Below, one piece after another: positions 7,975 through 17,140 of a DNA stretch of 64,000 bases. The DNA comes from Octadecabacter arcticus 238 (GTDB lineage: Bacteria; Pseudomonadota; Alphaproteobacteria; Rhodobacterales; Rhodobacteraceae): NCBI RefSeq assembly GCF_000155735.2, contig NC_020908.1:1927001-1991000 (forward strand). The letters are read 5' to 3'. The notes below the pieces were generated by a model. That model saw nothing but the letters and a program-made list of their open reading frames with translations. It searched no databases and was not told the DNA's origin. The translations under genes and the position numbers were made by a program. Position 1 is the stretch's first letter. Each line of letters starts with the position of its first letter.

Positions 7975-8980
7975 TGTCATCATGCCCGCCCTTGGGATGG
8001 CGCAAGACACCGGCAAGCTGCTGCAATGGCTCAAGCAACCCGGAGATCCGGTGGCCGTGGGCGATCAGTTGTTTGAGGTCGAGACAGACAAATCTGTGAT
8101 GGAAGTCGAGGCGAGCGAGGCAGGTTTTCTGACCCAAGTCAGCGCGTCTGACGGGGACGAGGTTCCTGTCGGGCAGGTCATCGCGGTGATCAGCGCCACA
8201 GCCGACAATGTGGTTGCGGCCGCAGCACCGAAACCCGCGCCCGTTCCCGATTCCGTCGCTGAGCCGCAAAAAACACACGTTGCGCCGGTCGCAGCCACCG
8301 TTCCTGCGGCTGCGCCGATGTCATCCACGGGGGCATCCACTGGCCGCGTTCTTGCGTCGCCCAAGGCCAAAAGGCTGGCGAAAGAACAAGATCTTGATCT
8401 TGGCGCATTGGCGCAGGCCGGACATCCGCAACCCTATCATGTCAGCGACCTTGAAGTCCTGCGCAGCCTGCCAGTGATCGGCGCCAGCCCCAGCGGGCAA
8501 ACTGTCATCATGGTTGCCACCAAACAGATCACCGCACGCTGCCCGCGCCAAGGGTCACGTGACTTTATCGACTGGATGGAAACGGACGGCGCGATCACTG
8601 TGGTGCCGACTGCCATATTCGCCAGCTTTGCTGCTGGCGCATTTCGCGCTGCCACCGAAGCGGCGCTTGTCGTGGTGCAGGTATCTGGCCCCGACAAGGA
8701 TGACGTCTTTCTGCGCAATCCCGACTATTCGCGGTTATCCGTTCCTGCGCCCGAAACCGACGACGATGCGACGTTCGTGCTGCACGACCTGAGCGACAGT
8801 TTTCTGACGTCGCTGCGTTTGGGCGACACAACTTTGCCTACTCTCAGCATCGGGGCGGACGGCGACAGCTACGCGATCACATTTGAATTCAGCAGCGAGC
8901 ATATGGTTGACGATCAGGCCATCGCCTTCGTCTCCGGTCTTGCACGGCGACTGGCCGATCCGCTGCACCACCTCGTTTAG
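7967..8980 (+). CDS. Lipoyl-domain E2-like protein with a shortened acyltransferase domain
   Basis: Residues 1-75 are a biotinyl/lipoyl domain with the lipoylated lysine at about residue 42 in FEVETDKSVMEVEAS. An Ala/Pro-rich linker follows, then a peripheral subunit-binding domain at about 127-163 (GRVLASPKAKRLAKEQDLDL). The remaining 160 residues look like a reduced catalytic domain. Near the C-terminus SEHMVDDQAIAFVSGLARRL stands where active E2 enzymes have DHRVVDG; the His and second Asp survive but the Gly is replaced. Full E2 catalytic domains are about 230 residues, so roughly a third is missing. The start at 7967 overlaps the E1 beta stop. No dihydrolipoamide dehydrogenase gene is in the operon, so E3 must come from elsewhere. 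Confidence 0.8.
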   Translation: MVDVIMPALGMAQDTGKLLQWLKQPGDPVAVGDQLFEVETDKSVMEVEASEAGFLTQVSASDGDEVPVGQVIAVISATADNVVAAAAPKPAPVPDSVAEPQKTHVAPVAATVPAAAPMSSTGASTGRVLASPKAKRLAKEQDLDLGALAQAGHPQPYHVSDLEVLRSLPVIGASPSGQTVIMVATKQITARCPRQGSRDFIDWMETDGAITVVPTAIFASFAAGAFRAATEAALVVVQVSGPDKDDVFLRNPDYSRLSVPAPETDDDATFVLHDLSDSFLTSLRLGDTTLPTLSIGADGDSYAITFEFSSEHMVDDQAIAFVSGLARRLADPLHHLV

Positions 8981-8990
8981 GAAAACACAC

Positions 8991-10415
8991 ATGGAATACA
9001 CTGACCTTTATATTAATGGCGCATGGGTAAAGACATCCGAGCGGTTTGATGTGATCAATCCCGCCACCGAAGAGGTACTGACGTCCGTTGCCTCGGCTGA
9101 CATTGCAGACGCAGACGCCGCCCTTGATGCGGCTGAGGCTGCGATGGCGCTCTGGGCAGCGCAGACACCGCGTCACAGATCCGAGGTGCTACGCAAAGCT
9201 TGGGAATTGATGACAGCCCGACTGCCGGAATTCGCCAACCTGATCACGCTGGAAAACGGCAAGGCCCGCGCGGATGCCATGGGCGAAGCCACTTATGCCG
9301 CCGAATTTTTTCGCTGGTTTGCGGAAGAAGCCGTACGTGCCGATGGCATGATCACCCACGCCCCAGCATCTGGCGCGCGGATCATCGTGCAGCACAAACC
9401 CGCTGGACTTGCGGTGTTGGTGACGCCTTGGAACTACCCCGCCGCCATGGGCACCCGTAAAATAGCACCGGCTTTGGCGGCCGGTTGTGCCGTGATCATC
9501 AAACCAGCATCTGAAACGCCGCTGACCATGCTGGCGCTAATGCCACTTCTTGAAGAAGCTGGCGTGCCAAAGGGCCTTGTGAACGTCCTCCCGTCGCGCA
9601 AAACCGGCGCGCTGGTCGACCATATGCTGCATGATCCGCGCGTGCGTGTTGTCAGCTTTACTGGCTCGACTGGCGTTGGGCGAAAATTACTGCGCTCTGC
9701 GGCCGACCTAGTTCTGAAACCGGCGATGGAACTGGGCGGCAACGCCCCATTGATCGTGTTTGAAGATGCCGATCTTGATGTCGCTGTTGAGGGCGCGATG
9801 CTCGCCAAAATGCGCAACTTGGGAGAAGCATGCACCGCCGCAAACCGCTTTTATGTGCATTCGGATGTCGCCGAGGCCTTTACCTCGAAATTTGTTGCAG
9901 CCATGGCGGCTCTGAAAATGGGTGACGGAAATGACCCATCCGTTGACGTTGGCCCCTTGGTCAACGCCGACACCCGTGATCAGGTCGCAGCCTTCGTGGA
10001 TGACGCCGTAGCAAAGGGCGCGCGAATTGAATTGGGCGGCAAAGCGCCAGACGGCGTCGGGTTCTACTATCCGCCGACCGTTCTGACGAACGTGTCTCAG
10101 GACGCCAACTGCGTCGCGGATGAAATCTTCGGCCCCGTTGCCGCAATCCAGACCTTCACTGATCAGGACGACGTAATCGCCCGCGCCAATGACACCGAAT
10201 ACGGGCTGGTCGCCTATGTGTTCTCCGAAGATATGAAGCGCGCGTTGCAGGTTTGCGAACGTTTGGACTACGGCATGGTCGGTCTGAACCGTGGCCTTGT
10301 CAGCGATCCCGCAGCACCGTTTGGCGGAACAAAGCAATCCGGACTGGGCCGTGAAGGCGGTCATGAGGGGATGCTGGAGTTCATGGAAACTCAATATATT
10401 TCAGCAAGTTGGTAA
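8991..10415 (+). CDS. NAD(P)-dependent aldehyde dehydrogenase, succinate-semialdehyde dehydrogenase-like
   Basis: A 474-residue aldehyde dehydrogenase. The catalytic Cys is about residue 281 in NLGEACTAANRFYV and the general-base Glu is about residue 247 in MELGGNAPLIV. The coenzyme region has VTPWNYP, KPASETP and FTGSTGVGRKLL. The overall pattern is closest to the GabD/SSADH branch. ATG 8991 follows AGGA and lies 10 bp after the E2-like stop, so it ends the operon. If the complex cleaves acetoin, the product acetaldehyde would be an obvious substrate; this is inference, and a semialdehyde substrate is equally compatible with the sequence. Confidence 0.88.
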   Translation: MEYTDLYINGAWVKTSERFDVINPATEEVLTSVASADIADADAALDAAEAAMALWAAQTPRHRSEVLRKAWELMTARLPEFANLITLENGKARADAMGEATYAAEFFRWFAEEAVRADGMITHAPASGARIIVQHKPAGLAVLVTPWNYPAAMGTRKIAPALAAGCAVIIKPASETPLTMLALMPLLEEAGVPKGLVNVLPSRKTGALVDHMLHDPRVRVVSFTGSTGVGRKLLRSAADLVLKPAMELGGNAPLIVFEDADLDVAVEGAMLAKMRNLGEACTAANRFYVHSDVAEAFTSKFVAAMAALKMGDGNDPSVDVGPLVNADTRDQVAAFVDDAVAKGARIELGGKAPDGVGFYYPPTVLTNVSQDANCVADEIFGPVAAIQTFTDQDDVIARANDTEYGLVAYVFSEDMKRALQVCERLDYGMVGLNRGLVSDPAAPFGGTKQSGLGREGGHEGMLEFMETQYISASW

Positions 10416-10894
10416 AGTGACGTCAGAAGAAGCCGACAAGGCGGGCAGGGTGGCGACTTAGCAATACCTGGGTTCTTTGCATTGTATATGTTTCCACGGG
10501 GGTGGTTCAAAGCCGATGTATTTGACCCGCCCGCTATGGAACACGAGAGCATCGGACAGAACGGCTCAGAATGGTGCACTGGTGGGCTGGGTTTATAGAT
10601 TTACTGAACCGCACCGAGCTTTCCGTAGGCTAATTTGTTCGAGTTGCGAAGCCAAATCTGGTCTTTACTTAGCAGCATAGAGGTTTGTTTCTACCTCAGT
10701 GGGTGGGATATTCCCGATAGGTTCGAGTAGACGGTGATTGTTGAGCCAGTCGACTGGCACTGTCAGATAAAAATCGGTTGAAGCGGAGGCCGCCGTTCAA
10801 AACAGATGTTCGCTTAGTGAGACGGGGACATCCGGTTGGCCAACTTTAAGTTGTTCGCACAGCAGGCCTTGGTGAAGATTGCAGGGAATAGCCG
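10416..10894. other. Intergenic region with an IS3 relic
   Basis: No intact gene. It contains the IS3-family remnant listed at 10665-10775. The rest shows nothing I can assign. No clear terminator follows the aldehyde dehydrogenase gene. Confidence 0.6.
10665..10775 (-). pseudogene. IS3-family transposase C-terminal remnant
   Basis: On the minus strand the frame reads VDWLNNHRLLEPIGNIPPTE and continues VETNLYAAK to a stop at 10665. This is the highly conserved C-terminus of IS3-family OrfB (rve integrase core). Nothing of the catalytic core upstream can be read, and no inverted repeats are evident, so this is an old fragment. Confidence 0.72.
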
Positions 10895-11551
10895 TTATGT
10901 TGCTGCGCAGCCGCCCTGTGTCAGTTGGGACAGAATGTTGGTGTAATTGTCGACCCCCTGTGCACCAGTAACCAAATGCTGGCGGTCAAAAACCATTGCG
11001 GGGACTCCGGTGATACCTTGCTGAGTCCAGAATTTCTCTTCTGCGCGAACTTGGTCAGCAAAACGTTGATCGACCAGAATGGCTTCGGCTTCTGCACGCT
11101 CGAGGCTGACTTCTGACGCAATGGCGGCGAGTACATCGGGGTCGGATAGATTACGACAATGGGTGAAGTGCGCGATAAATAGCGCCTGTTTCAGATCGTC
11201 GCCTTTGCCCTTAAGCGTCGCCCAGTGCAGCAATTGGTGTGTGTCAAACGTGTTATGCATTCGCATGTCGTCCGCGAATAAAAACGTAAAGTCGAGATCT
11301 TCACCGATTGCTGTCAGGCGATCACGGTTGGCGTGTGATTCAGCCTGACTGCTGCCGTATTTTTCCATTATGTGCTCGACCATGTTCTGGCCCTCGGCAG
11401 GCATGCTAGGGTTCAATTCAAACGGATGCCAATGGATATCTACGGCCGTGCCTGACGCTTCGGCAGCCCTTTTTAACTGGCGGTAACCAACAATGCACCA
11501 CGGACAGACGACGTCTGAGATAATATCGATACGCAATGGCGTCGTTGTCAT
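10895..11551 (-). CDS. DsbA-family oxidoreductase (FrnE-like)
   Basis: A 218-residue thioredoxin-fold protein without a signal peptide, so cytoplasmic. The redox motif CPWC is at residues 16-19 (ISDVVCPWCIVGYRQL), the helical insertion carries HWHPFELNPSMPAEG, and the cis-Pro loop is GITGVPAMVFD. These mark the FrnE/2-hydroxychromene-2-carboxylate isomerase branch of the DsbA family. Likely roles are thiol-disulfide exchange or glutathione-linked isomerisation; the sequence does not decide. It stands alone, with long gene-poor regions on both sides. Confidence 0.87.
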   Translation of the reverse strand: MTTTPLRIDIISDVVCPWCIVGYRQLKRAAEASGTAVDIHWHPFELNPSMPAEGQNMVEHIMEKYGSSQAESHANRDRLTAIGEDLDFTFLFADDMRMHNTFDTHQLLHWATLKGKGDDLKQALFIAHFTHCRNLSDPDVLAAIASEVSLERAEAEAILVDQRFADQVRAEEKFWTQQGITGVPAMVFDRQHLVTGAQGVDNYTNILSQLTQGGCAAT

Positions 11552-12484
11552 GGAGGCATTCCTTTGAACTGTGGTACCTCATTCAGGTGTGGTTGAATGA
11601 ACAAAACGTCAAGTTATGGAGCAAATCTGGCTCTCAACCAGCGTCTTTAAATAGTGAATTTGTCTATGTAGCTCAGGCCTGAACCTCCCAATTTTTGGTT
11701 CTGAATGTTGCCACGTGTCTTTACATGATCCTTGAGAGGATATTTGCCGCAAATGCCGTAAATGCCGCAGCCTAAGGCGCCTGCATGCTGCGTGAGTAAA
11801 GGCCAGGAAGATACGTTTGAAGCGCGAGCCGGTATCATGGATAAGGTGGGAAATTGCTGTGGTTGCTCGCAGAGTTTTGACGTCACGGGGCAGGGGTAGA
11901 AGCAGGCTGTTTGTGTGGGAGTATGCGGTGAAATGCGCCCTGGTCGGGTGCGCCGCGATGCGACAGGGACGCCGTCATAGGGCCCTGCATTGGTCTATAT
12001 CAGCCCCAAGCGAAACCTGTGCTCTGTGCAGCAAGGGTCGACTCAGACGCTGGAGTGATCGATGCTGTAACACTCACATTTTGTCATTAAGGGCGGCGAT
12101 AGTGACGAATGCTGCGCCATGCACATTTCTACATTAAGGGCGGAATGCGGACTTTCGCTGCAAATACGCGGGCTCAAGGGCGATCCAGCGAAAGCTGCCA
12201 TTCATTGAGAGGTCGAAACCAAGAATGCTGCAATCGATCTAAGGGCAGCTCCGAGCCCACACCGGACCTGTTGATTTTGTGCTGCGCGCGCTCGCAGCAC
12301 GGAAGTTGCTGCAACAGCGTGAATTTCTACGCCGCTGCGGGGTAGAAAAACCAGTCATTCATGCGAACTGTAGCGGAAATGAAGCCGAAAAGCGCGGGCA
12401 AAGGTGGCTTTGGCATTTCCATATTCGCATATGCAGCATTCATAATCGGACCAGTCAATGAAAATGGCTTTCAATATGGGCCGG
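11552..12484. other. Long gene-poor region downstream of thiX
   Basis: About 930 bp with only short, low-quality frames on both strands. Scraps such as ATGCTGCGCCATGCAC near 12108 resemble words in the other gene-poor gaps of this window (around 20870, 21010, 22090 and 23740). No RNA gene or terminator is evident. Confidence 0.55.
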
Positions 12485-13228
12485 TCACGAGACCTCCGGA
12501 CGGTCCATTGTTTTTTCGCACAGTCTGTTTACAGCTGAGTGCAGCAGGATCGTCAGAACCGCGAGCACGATCAGGGCCGCAAACATCAGGTCGGTTTTGG
12601 CGCGTCCATTTGCCAAAAGCATCAGATATCCTAAGCCCTTTGAGGCCCCAACCCATTCGCCGATGATCGCACCGATTGGCGCATAAACAGCAGCCAATCG
12701 CAGGCCGGATGCAAAGCCCGGCATGGCCGCAGGTACCCGGATATACCACATGATCCGTGCGGGGCTTGCGCCCATCACCTTGGCCAAACCGATCCAGTCG
12801 CGGTTCGTGCGCATCAGGGCATCAAAAAATGATGACGTAACAGGGAAGTAGATGATGATTATGGTCATCGTGATCTTGGACCAAAGGCCAAAGCCCAGCC
12901 AAAGGGTCAAGATCGGTGCCAATGCAAACACTGGCACTGCTTGGCTGAAGACCAAGATGGGTCGCACCAGCGCGCGCACCGTTGGTGATGCGACCAGCCC
13001 GATGGCCGACATGAACCCAAATGCGGCACCCAACACGAGGCCGATGAGCACTTCGGCCATCGTGATAACCGCGTGCTCCGCCAAAAGCGCGCGGCTTTCC
13101 CAGATTGTTTGCGCGACCGATACAGGGGGAGGCAGGATGAAACGGGCAACACCTGTGGTCCAGATCACCGTTTGCCAAAGCACCAACACCAGACACGTCG
13201 CCGCTATGCCTGCCCGCCAACCGGTCAT
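12485..13228 (-). CDS. thiX: Thiamin-precursor ABC transporter permease
   Basis: Inner-membrane subunit of a NitT/TauT-type importer, 247 residues with about six hydrophobic helices and the EAA-like cytoplasmic loop in LAKVMGASPARIMWYIRVPA. It pairs with the thiY-like binding protein and thiZ-like ATPase of the same operon, which in other bacteria import the pyrimidine precursor formyl-aminopyrimidine or HMP. ATG 13228 overlaps the stop of the upstream tenA gene as ATGA, which fixes the start; a longer in-frame start at 13252 lies within that gene. Last gene of the thiamin operon. Confidence 0.87.
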   Translation of the reverse strand: MTGWRAGIAATCLVLVLWQTVIWTTGVARFILPPPVSVAQTIWESRALLAEHAVITMAEVLIGLVLGAAFGFMSAIGLVASPTVRALVRPILVFSQAVPVFALAPILTLWLGFGLWSKITMTIIIIYFPVTSSFFDALMRTNRDWIGLAKVMGASPARIMWYIRVPAAMPGFASGLRLAAVYAPIGAIIGEWVGASKGLGYLMLLANGRAKTDLMFAALIVLAVLTILLHSAVNRLCEKTMDRPEVS

Positions 13229-13878
13229 TTTGCAACCGCAAAACCAGCCCAAGACGCGTCAAAAAACACGCGCTCCAACCGTACGGCCTCAGCGAAGGTC
13301 GCGGTGACCTGCGTGCGTGCGTCGTGATCCAGCGTGTCCCAAGCGGTATCCAGTTGATTGCGCAAATAGGCCACGACCTGCGCAAAACCGTCGCCTGAAT
13401 GCAGGGTTATCCACTCCCCCAGCCAAAACGGCAGGTCGTGGGCGCGGTCCTCAAACGGGGAGGCCCAATCAAGATAAATCCATTCGGCGACGACCAGAAC
13501 CGATAGCATGATCTCGTAGCGACCCGAGCGACAGGCTTGATTCATCAGCTGTTGGAACGCGATCGTCTCGGGTGCTGCGGGCGCGGTCGGCGGGACCTCG
13601 AGCGCTTGTAAACATCGTAGGAAATAGGTGTTTTCCGGGCCACAGATCAAACCCAGAAATTGCGCGCCGGGCACGGCATCGGCCAATGTGGGCGCATGGG
13701 CCACGGCGGAAGCCAAAAGCCGTACAAACCCTTCAATAAACTGGTAGTCCTGTTGCAAATATCCCGCCATCTTGTCACGGCTTAGGGTCCCATGAGCCAA
13801 GGCATTGGTGAACGCATGATGCGTAGCGGCGTGCCAGTCCTCTTCGACAAGCGATTGCAGATGTTGTGTGGCGCTCAT
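13225..13878 (-). CDS. TenA-family protein without the catalytic cysteine (TenA_E-like)
   Basis: A 217-residue all-helical TENA/THI-4 protein, the second TenA of this operon. Family features are DYQFIEGFVRLLASA near residue 44 and LERVFFDASWAGF at the C-terminus. Aligned by eye with the other TenA, the active-site Cys falls on Ala131, followed by Glu132, in LSVLVVAEWIYLDWA. This is the pattern of the TenA_E subfamily, some members of which process formylaminopyrimidine-type thiamin breakdown products. It overlaps thiZ upstream and thiX downstream by 4 bp each (ATGA). The exact reaction is inferred. Confidence 0.82.
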   Translation of the reverse strand: MSATQHLQSLVEEDWHAATHHAFTNALAHGTLSRDKMAGYLQQDYQFIEGFVRLLASAVAHAPTLADAVPGAQFLGLICGPENTYFLRCLQALEVPPTAPAAPETIAFQQLMNQACRSGRYEIMLSVLVVAEWIYLDWASPFEDRAHDLPFWLGEWITLHSGDGFAQVVAYLRNQLDTAWDTLDHDARTQVTATFAEAVRLERVFFDASWAGFAVAK

Positions 13879-14576
13879 ATCGGTCTCCGAAGTTGATCAA
13901 ACAGATCTGTCTGCGTGCGCAGCACATCTGGTGCGTGGATGTCGCGCGGGATGGGGGTGAATGGGGCGGCAACCTCGACAAGTCCTGATGGCGTCATGAT
14001 CAGAATTTTCTGACCCAATCGCGCGGCCTCGTTCGGGTCATGGGTGACCAGCAACACTGTGCGACCCGTCAACAGGTCTGCCGTCAGTTCCTGCATCTGC
14101 GCACGGGTCAGCGCGTCAAGCGCTGAAAACGGTTCATCCAGCAACACAACCGCGCGGTCCTCCATCAATGTGCGGGCCAATGCCACCCGTTGACGTTGGC
14201 CGCCAGACAGGGCGGCGGGTAATTTGTCAGCATGGTCCACCAAGCCGACTTGCACCAGCCTCTCGCAGGCGCGGTCTTTGTCCGGACGCTCCCCCCGCAC
14301 GCGCGCGCCCAGCATGACATTGTCCAACACGCTGAGCCACGGCATCAGTAAATCTTGCTGCGCCATCATCGCGACGCGTCCGGTATCGCTGAGGACCCCG
14401 TCAAAAGTGACGCCCTCGGCCAGACTCGCAAAGAGGCGCAGCACCGTGGATTTGCCCACACCACTCGCCCCCAAAAGGCAGGTCCAGCTGTGCGGTTTCA
14501 GGGTCAAGTCCAGCTGGGAAAAGATCGGCGTCCCGTCAATCGTCGCCGATCCTGTCATCCGCAAGGGTTGGTTCAA
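13875..14576 (-). CDS. thiZ: Thiamin-precursor ABC transporter ATPase
   Basis: Nucleotide-binding subunit of the precursor importer. Walker A is GASGVGKST, the signature is LSGGQRQRVALART, and Walker B is VVLLDEPFSALDAL, with the switch His in LLVTHDPNEA. The start is uncertain. TTG 14576 overlaps the tenA stop (TTGA) and includes the first beta strand (LRMTGSATIDG); ATG 14558 is an alternative 6 codons later. I prefer the TTG because the other junctions of the operon are also overlapped and the strand is part of the fold. About 233 residues, compact for the family. Confidence 0.87.
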   Translation of the reverse strand: MNQPLRMTGSATIDGTPIFSQLDLTLKPHSWTCLLGASGVGKSTVLRLFASLAEGVTFDGVLSDTGRVAMMAQQDLLMPWLSVLDNVMLGARVRGERPDKDRACERLVQVGLVDHADKLPAALSGGQRQRVALARTLMEDRAVVLLDEPFSALDALTRAQMQELTADLLTGRTVLLVTHDPNEAARLGQKILIMTPSGLVEVAAPFTPIPRDIHAPDVLRTQTDLFDQLRRPI

Positions 14577-15241
14577 GGATCCAGCCCCATGTCCCAAAAC
14601 CCGACTTCCAATTGAGTGGCCATCGCAAACCGCGCCTGAAGGGCAGTCCAACGCGGGCTGCCTTTCGGATCATCACCCAAGCGCCGCGCAACGGCCCCGT
14701 CTATAAGCAGACCCACATCGTGGCAAACCTGCTGATAGTCGGCGCTTGCGTAGGTGTTGATCCACTCTGCGCAGGTGTCCGAGGTCTTGGTTGCGGCCAA
14801 ATGACTGCCAATTTCGCCGTAGCCCATAACGCAAGGAGCCAAGGCTGCCAACAGGTCCAACAGATCGCCGGAATGACCCGCGTCCAAAACATAGCGGGTA
14901 TAGGCGAGATTTTCTTGTCGTTCCTGCGTAGCAAACAGCGTTGCCTCATCAATGCCAGCTTCGGCACACGCCTTGATGTGCAACGCGATTTCCTCGTTGA
15001 TCAACCCGTTCACTGTGCTCGCAGCCAAACGCATTTCCGCGACCGTATCAGCCTTGGTGATCGCCAAGGCCCAAGCGCGAGAAAAGTGGATCAGAAAGAC
15101 GTAATCCTGTTTGAGGTAATGCAGGAAGGCGGCGTGCGGCAGCGTGCCGTCACCCAAGCCCTGCACAAACGCGTGACGGGTATAGGCGAGCCAGACGGGG
15201 GTGTTATCCCGCCAAGCCGCGAAGATGTTACCGTAGGTCAT
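14573..15241 (-). CDS. tenA: TenA-family aminopyrimidine aminohydrolase (thiaminase II), TenA_C type
   Basis: A 222-residue TenA with the catalytic Cys at residue 137 (LAALAPCVMGYGEIG), Asp46 in LKQDYVFLIHF, and the C-terminal acidic segment QLEVGFWDMGLDP. These mark the TenA_C class, which hydrolyses aminomethyl-HMP from degraded thiamin to give HMP for salvage. It overlaps the thiY-like gene upstream (ATGA) and thiZ downstream. Having it beside an importer for pyrimidine precursors makes a self-contained salvage route feeding ThiD. Confidence 0.88.
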   Translation of the reverse strand: MTYGNIFAAWRDNTPVWLAYTRHAFVQGLGDGTLPHAAFLHYLKQDYVFLIHFSRAWALAITKADTVAEMRLAASTVNGLINEEIALHIKACAEAGIDEATLFATQERQENLAYTRYVLDAGHSGDLLDLLAALAPCVMGYGEIGSHLAATKTSDTCAEWINTYASADYQQVCHDVGLLIDGAVARRLGDDPKGSPRWTALQARFAMATQLEVGFWDMGLDP

Positions 15242-16173
15242 TCTGCACCCAGATCGACGGCAAGTGCTGAGACTGGGCGCGTGCCCTCGACCAGACCACT
15301 CTCGGCCAAAAACGCCTCAAACCTTGTATATCGCCCTTCATCCAGCGCTTCAGGGCGCAAGGCAAAGCGGGGCAGCGTGTCAACCCAAGCCTTGGCGTTC
15401 AGTTCGTCGTCCAGTTCAGGCGCGTAGCCTTTGAACAGCTCCCAAGATGCTTGCGGGTTATTGACGATGTATTGCGTTGCCAGTTCTGTCGCACGCAGGA
15501 AACGGCGGACCTGATCAATGTCCATCCGGTCGGGGTTCGCCACGTAGATCAATTCATCATAGGTCGGCACGCCTTCTTCCTCGACATAGAAACAGCGACC
15601 TTCAACGCCCTCGATTTCCATCTGGTTCAACTCAAAATTCCGGTACGCACCGATAACCGCATCGACCTGTCCCGACATCAAAGACGGACTGAGCGAGAAG
15701 TTCACATTGACCATCTCGACATCATCCAGCGTGACACCGTGGCGACCCAGCATTGTCGATAAAACGGCTTCTTCGACACCGGCCACGGAAAAGCCGATTG
15801 TGCCACCTTTCAGTTGGCTGATCTCCTGAATAGGGCCGTCTTTGAGAACCAATAGACAGTTCAGTGGTGTCGCCACCAAAGTGCCCACCCGAATAAGTGG
15901 CAGACCTTCCGCGACATGCAAATGCTGGCTGGGTTGATAGCTGATAGCAATATCGCCTCGGCCGGCTGCGACCAGTTTAGGCGGGGCGGACGGATCGGCA
16001 GGGGCGATGATCTCGACTTCAAGCCCTTGATCGGCGAAATAGCCCAGCTCTTCAGCCACGATGATTGGCCCGTGATCGGGGTTGATAAACCAGTCCAATA
16101 GCAAGGTCATCTTGTCTTGCGCCAAGGCTGGTGTTGCGATCAATATTGCCGCTGCTGTGATGAGGTATTTCAT
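15238..16173 (-). CDS. thiY: Thiamin-precursor ABC transporter substrate-binding protein (NMT1/THI5-like)
   Basis: A 311-residue periplasmic binding protein. ATG 16173 follows GGAGACCC and gives a signal peptide (MKYLITAAAILIATPALAQ), so longer starts are rejected. The mature N-terminus, KMTLLLDWFINPDHGPIIVA, carries the NMT1/THI5 pattern, and ISYQPSQHLHVAEGLPL and KGGTIGFSVAGVEE follow. In characterised relatives this fold binds formyl-aminopyrimidine or HMP. It lies 10 bp after thiF and overlaps tenA by 4 bp. Confidence 0.88.
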   Translation of the reverse strand: MKYLITAAAILIATPALAQDKMTLLLDWFINPDHGPIIVAEELGYFADQGLEVEIIAPADPSAPPKLVAAGRGDIAISYQPSQHLHVAEGLPLIRVGTLVATPLNCLLVLKDGPIQEISQLKGGTIGFSVAGVEEAVLSTMLGRHGVTLDDVEMVNVNFSLSPSLMSGQVDAVIGAYRNFELNQMEIEGVEGRCFYVEEEGVPTYDELIYVANPDRMDIDQVRRFLRATELATQYIVNNPQASWELFKGYAPELDDELNAKAWVDTLPRFALRPEALDEGRYTRFEAFLAESGLVEGTRPVSALAVDLGAE

Positions 16174-16183
16174 ATGGGTCTCC

Positions 16184-17140
16184 TTACCCTCCGAGAGCGA
16201 GAAGTTTGATCTCGCCCTGCCAGTGTTGTGAAAGTCGCTCTGCCGCCTGCCAGGCACGCAGGCCCGACCGACAGGCCAGAACGGCACGTTGGTTCTCGTG
16301 TGGTGTAGGGCCATGTGGTCCAAAGTCGGACACGACATGGCGTGTTGCATGTGGCAGGTCAGGCCCCTGTTCTCCTGTCGCGCGCAGGTCGATCAGAAAA
16401 TCAGTTGCGGCGATGTCGCGCAGGGCGATAAAGGCGGGGCTGGGCGCAGGGTCAGGTGCCGTATCAAAGCGGAACCCGCCAAACCGCAGCGCCCACGCGT
16501 CATAGGTCACAAGCTGTCCCAAGCTTTGCATATCGCCCGTCATGATCGCCATCGCCATTTGTGCCTGAAGGCTACCGATCACACCTACACTTGGCCCCAG
16601 CACGCCATCGGTATCGCACGATCCCAGCTGGTCTGGCAGATCGGGGAACACCGCACGCAGCCCAGGTTTGCCACCGCAAAAGCCACCCACATAGCCGTCG
16701 CGGCCCACCACGCTGGCGCTGATCAGCGGTTGGCCAGTTTCAAGGCAATGATCGGACGCCACATAGCTGACCGCGAAACTGTCGGCGCAATCAAGGATCA
16801 GCGACATGCCCACGCAAAGGGCCGCAATGCTGGACGGATCGACGCGCTGGTGAACAGGTTCAATGGTGGTGTCAGGGTTCAATGCGGTCATCGCACTCGC
16901 GATCACATCGACCTTTGGCAAGCCAATATCAGCCTCGCGAAACAGCGTTTGACGGTGCAGGTTGGACAGGCTTATGACATCTGCATCCGCAATTCGGATT
17001 TGCCCGACACCCGCGCCCACGAGGTATTGCATCACAGGCGCGGCCAGTCCGCCGCCACCGATGACAAGGACAGACGCCCTTGCCAACTGATCTTGCGCAG
17101 CACTTCCCAGCACCGCAGTTTGGCGGGCGTAGCGGCTCAT
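16184..17140 (-). CDS. thiF: ThiF-type adenylyltransferase with a C-terminal rhodanese-like domain
   Basis: An E1-like enzyme expected to adenylate the C-terminal Gly of ThiS. Residues 1-240 hold the nucleotide-binding [19 protein letters not shown] (Gly28-31), the conserved [16 protein letters not shown] and [10 protein letters not shown]. Residues 240-318 form a short rhodanese-like domain with a likely persulfide-bearing Cys290 in [12 protein letters not shown]. The fusion suggests that sulfur transfer to ThiS happens on the same polypeptide. ATG 17140 overlaps the thiE stop (ATGA); a longer start 6 codons upstream is less likely. 318 residues. Confidence 0.88.
   Translation of the reverse strand: MSRYARQTAVLGSAAQDQLARASVLVIGGGGLAAPVMQYLVGAGVGQIRIADADVISLSNLHRQTLFREADIGLPKVDVIASAMTALNPDTTIEPVHQRVDPSSIAALCVGMSLILDCADSFAVSYVASDHCLETGQPLISASVVGRDGYVGGFCGGKPGLRAVFPDLPDQLGSCDTDGVLGPSVGVIGSLQAQMAMAIMTGDMQSLGQLVTYDAWALRFGGFRFDTAPDPAPSPAFIALRDIAATDFLIDLRATGEQGPDLPHATRHVVSDFGPHGPTPHENQRAVLACRSGLRAWQAAERLSQHWQGEIKLLALGG

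Noticed and set aside
9708..10394. 228-codon minus-strand frame within the aldehyde dehydrogenase gene
   Set aside because: Mirror frame of a GC-rich gene with the catalytic residues on the plus strand; no family resemblance.
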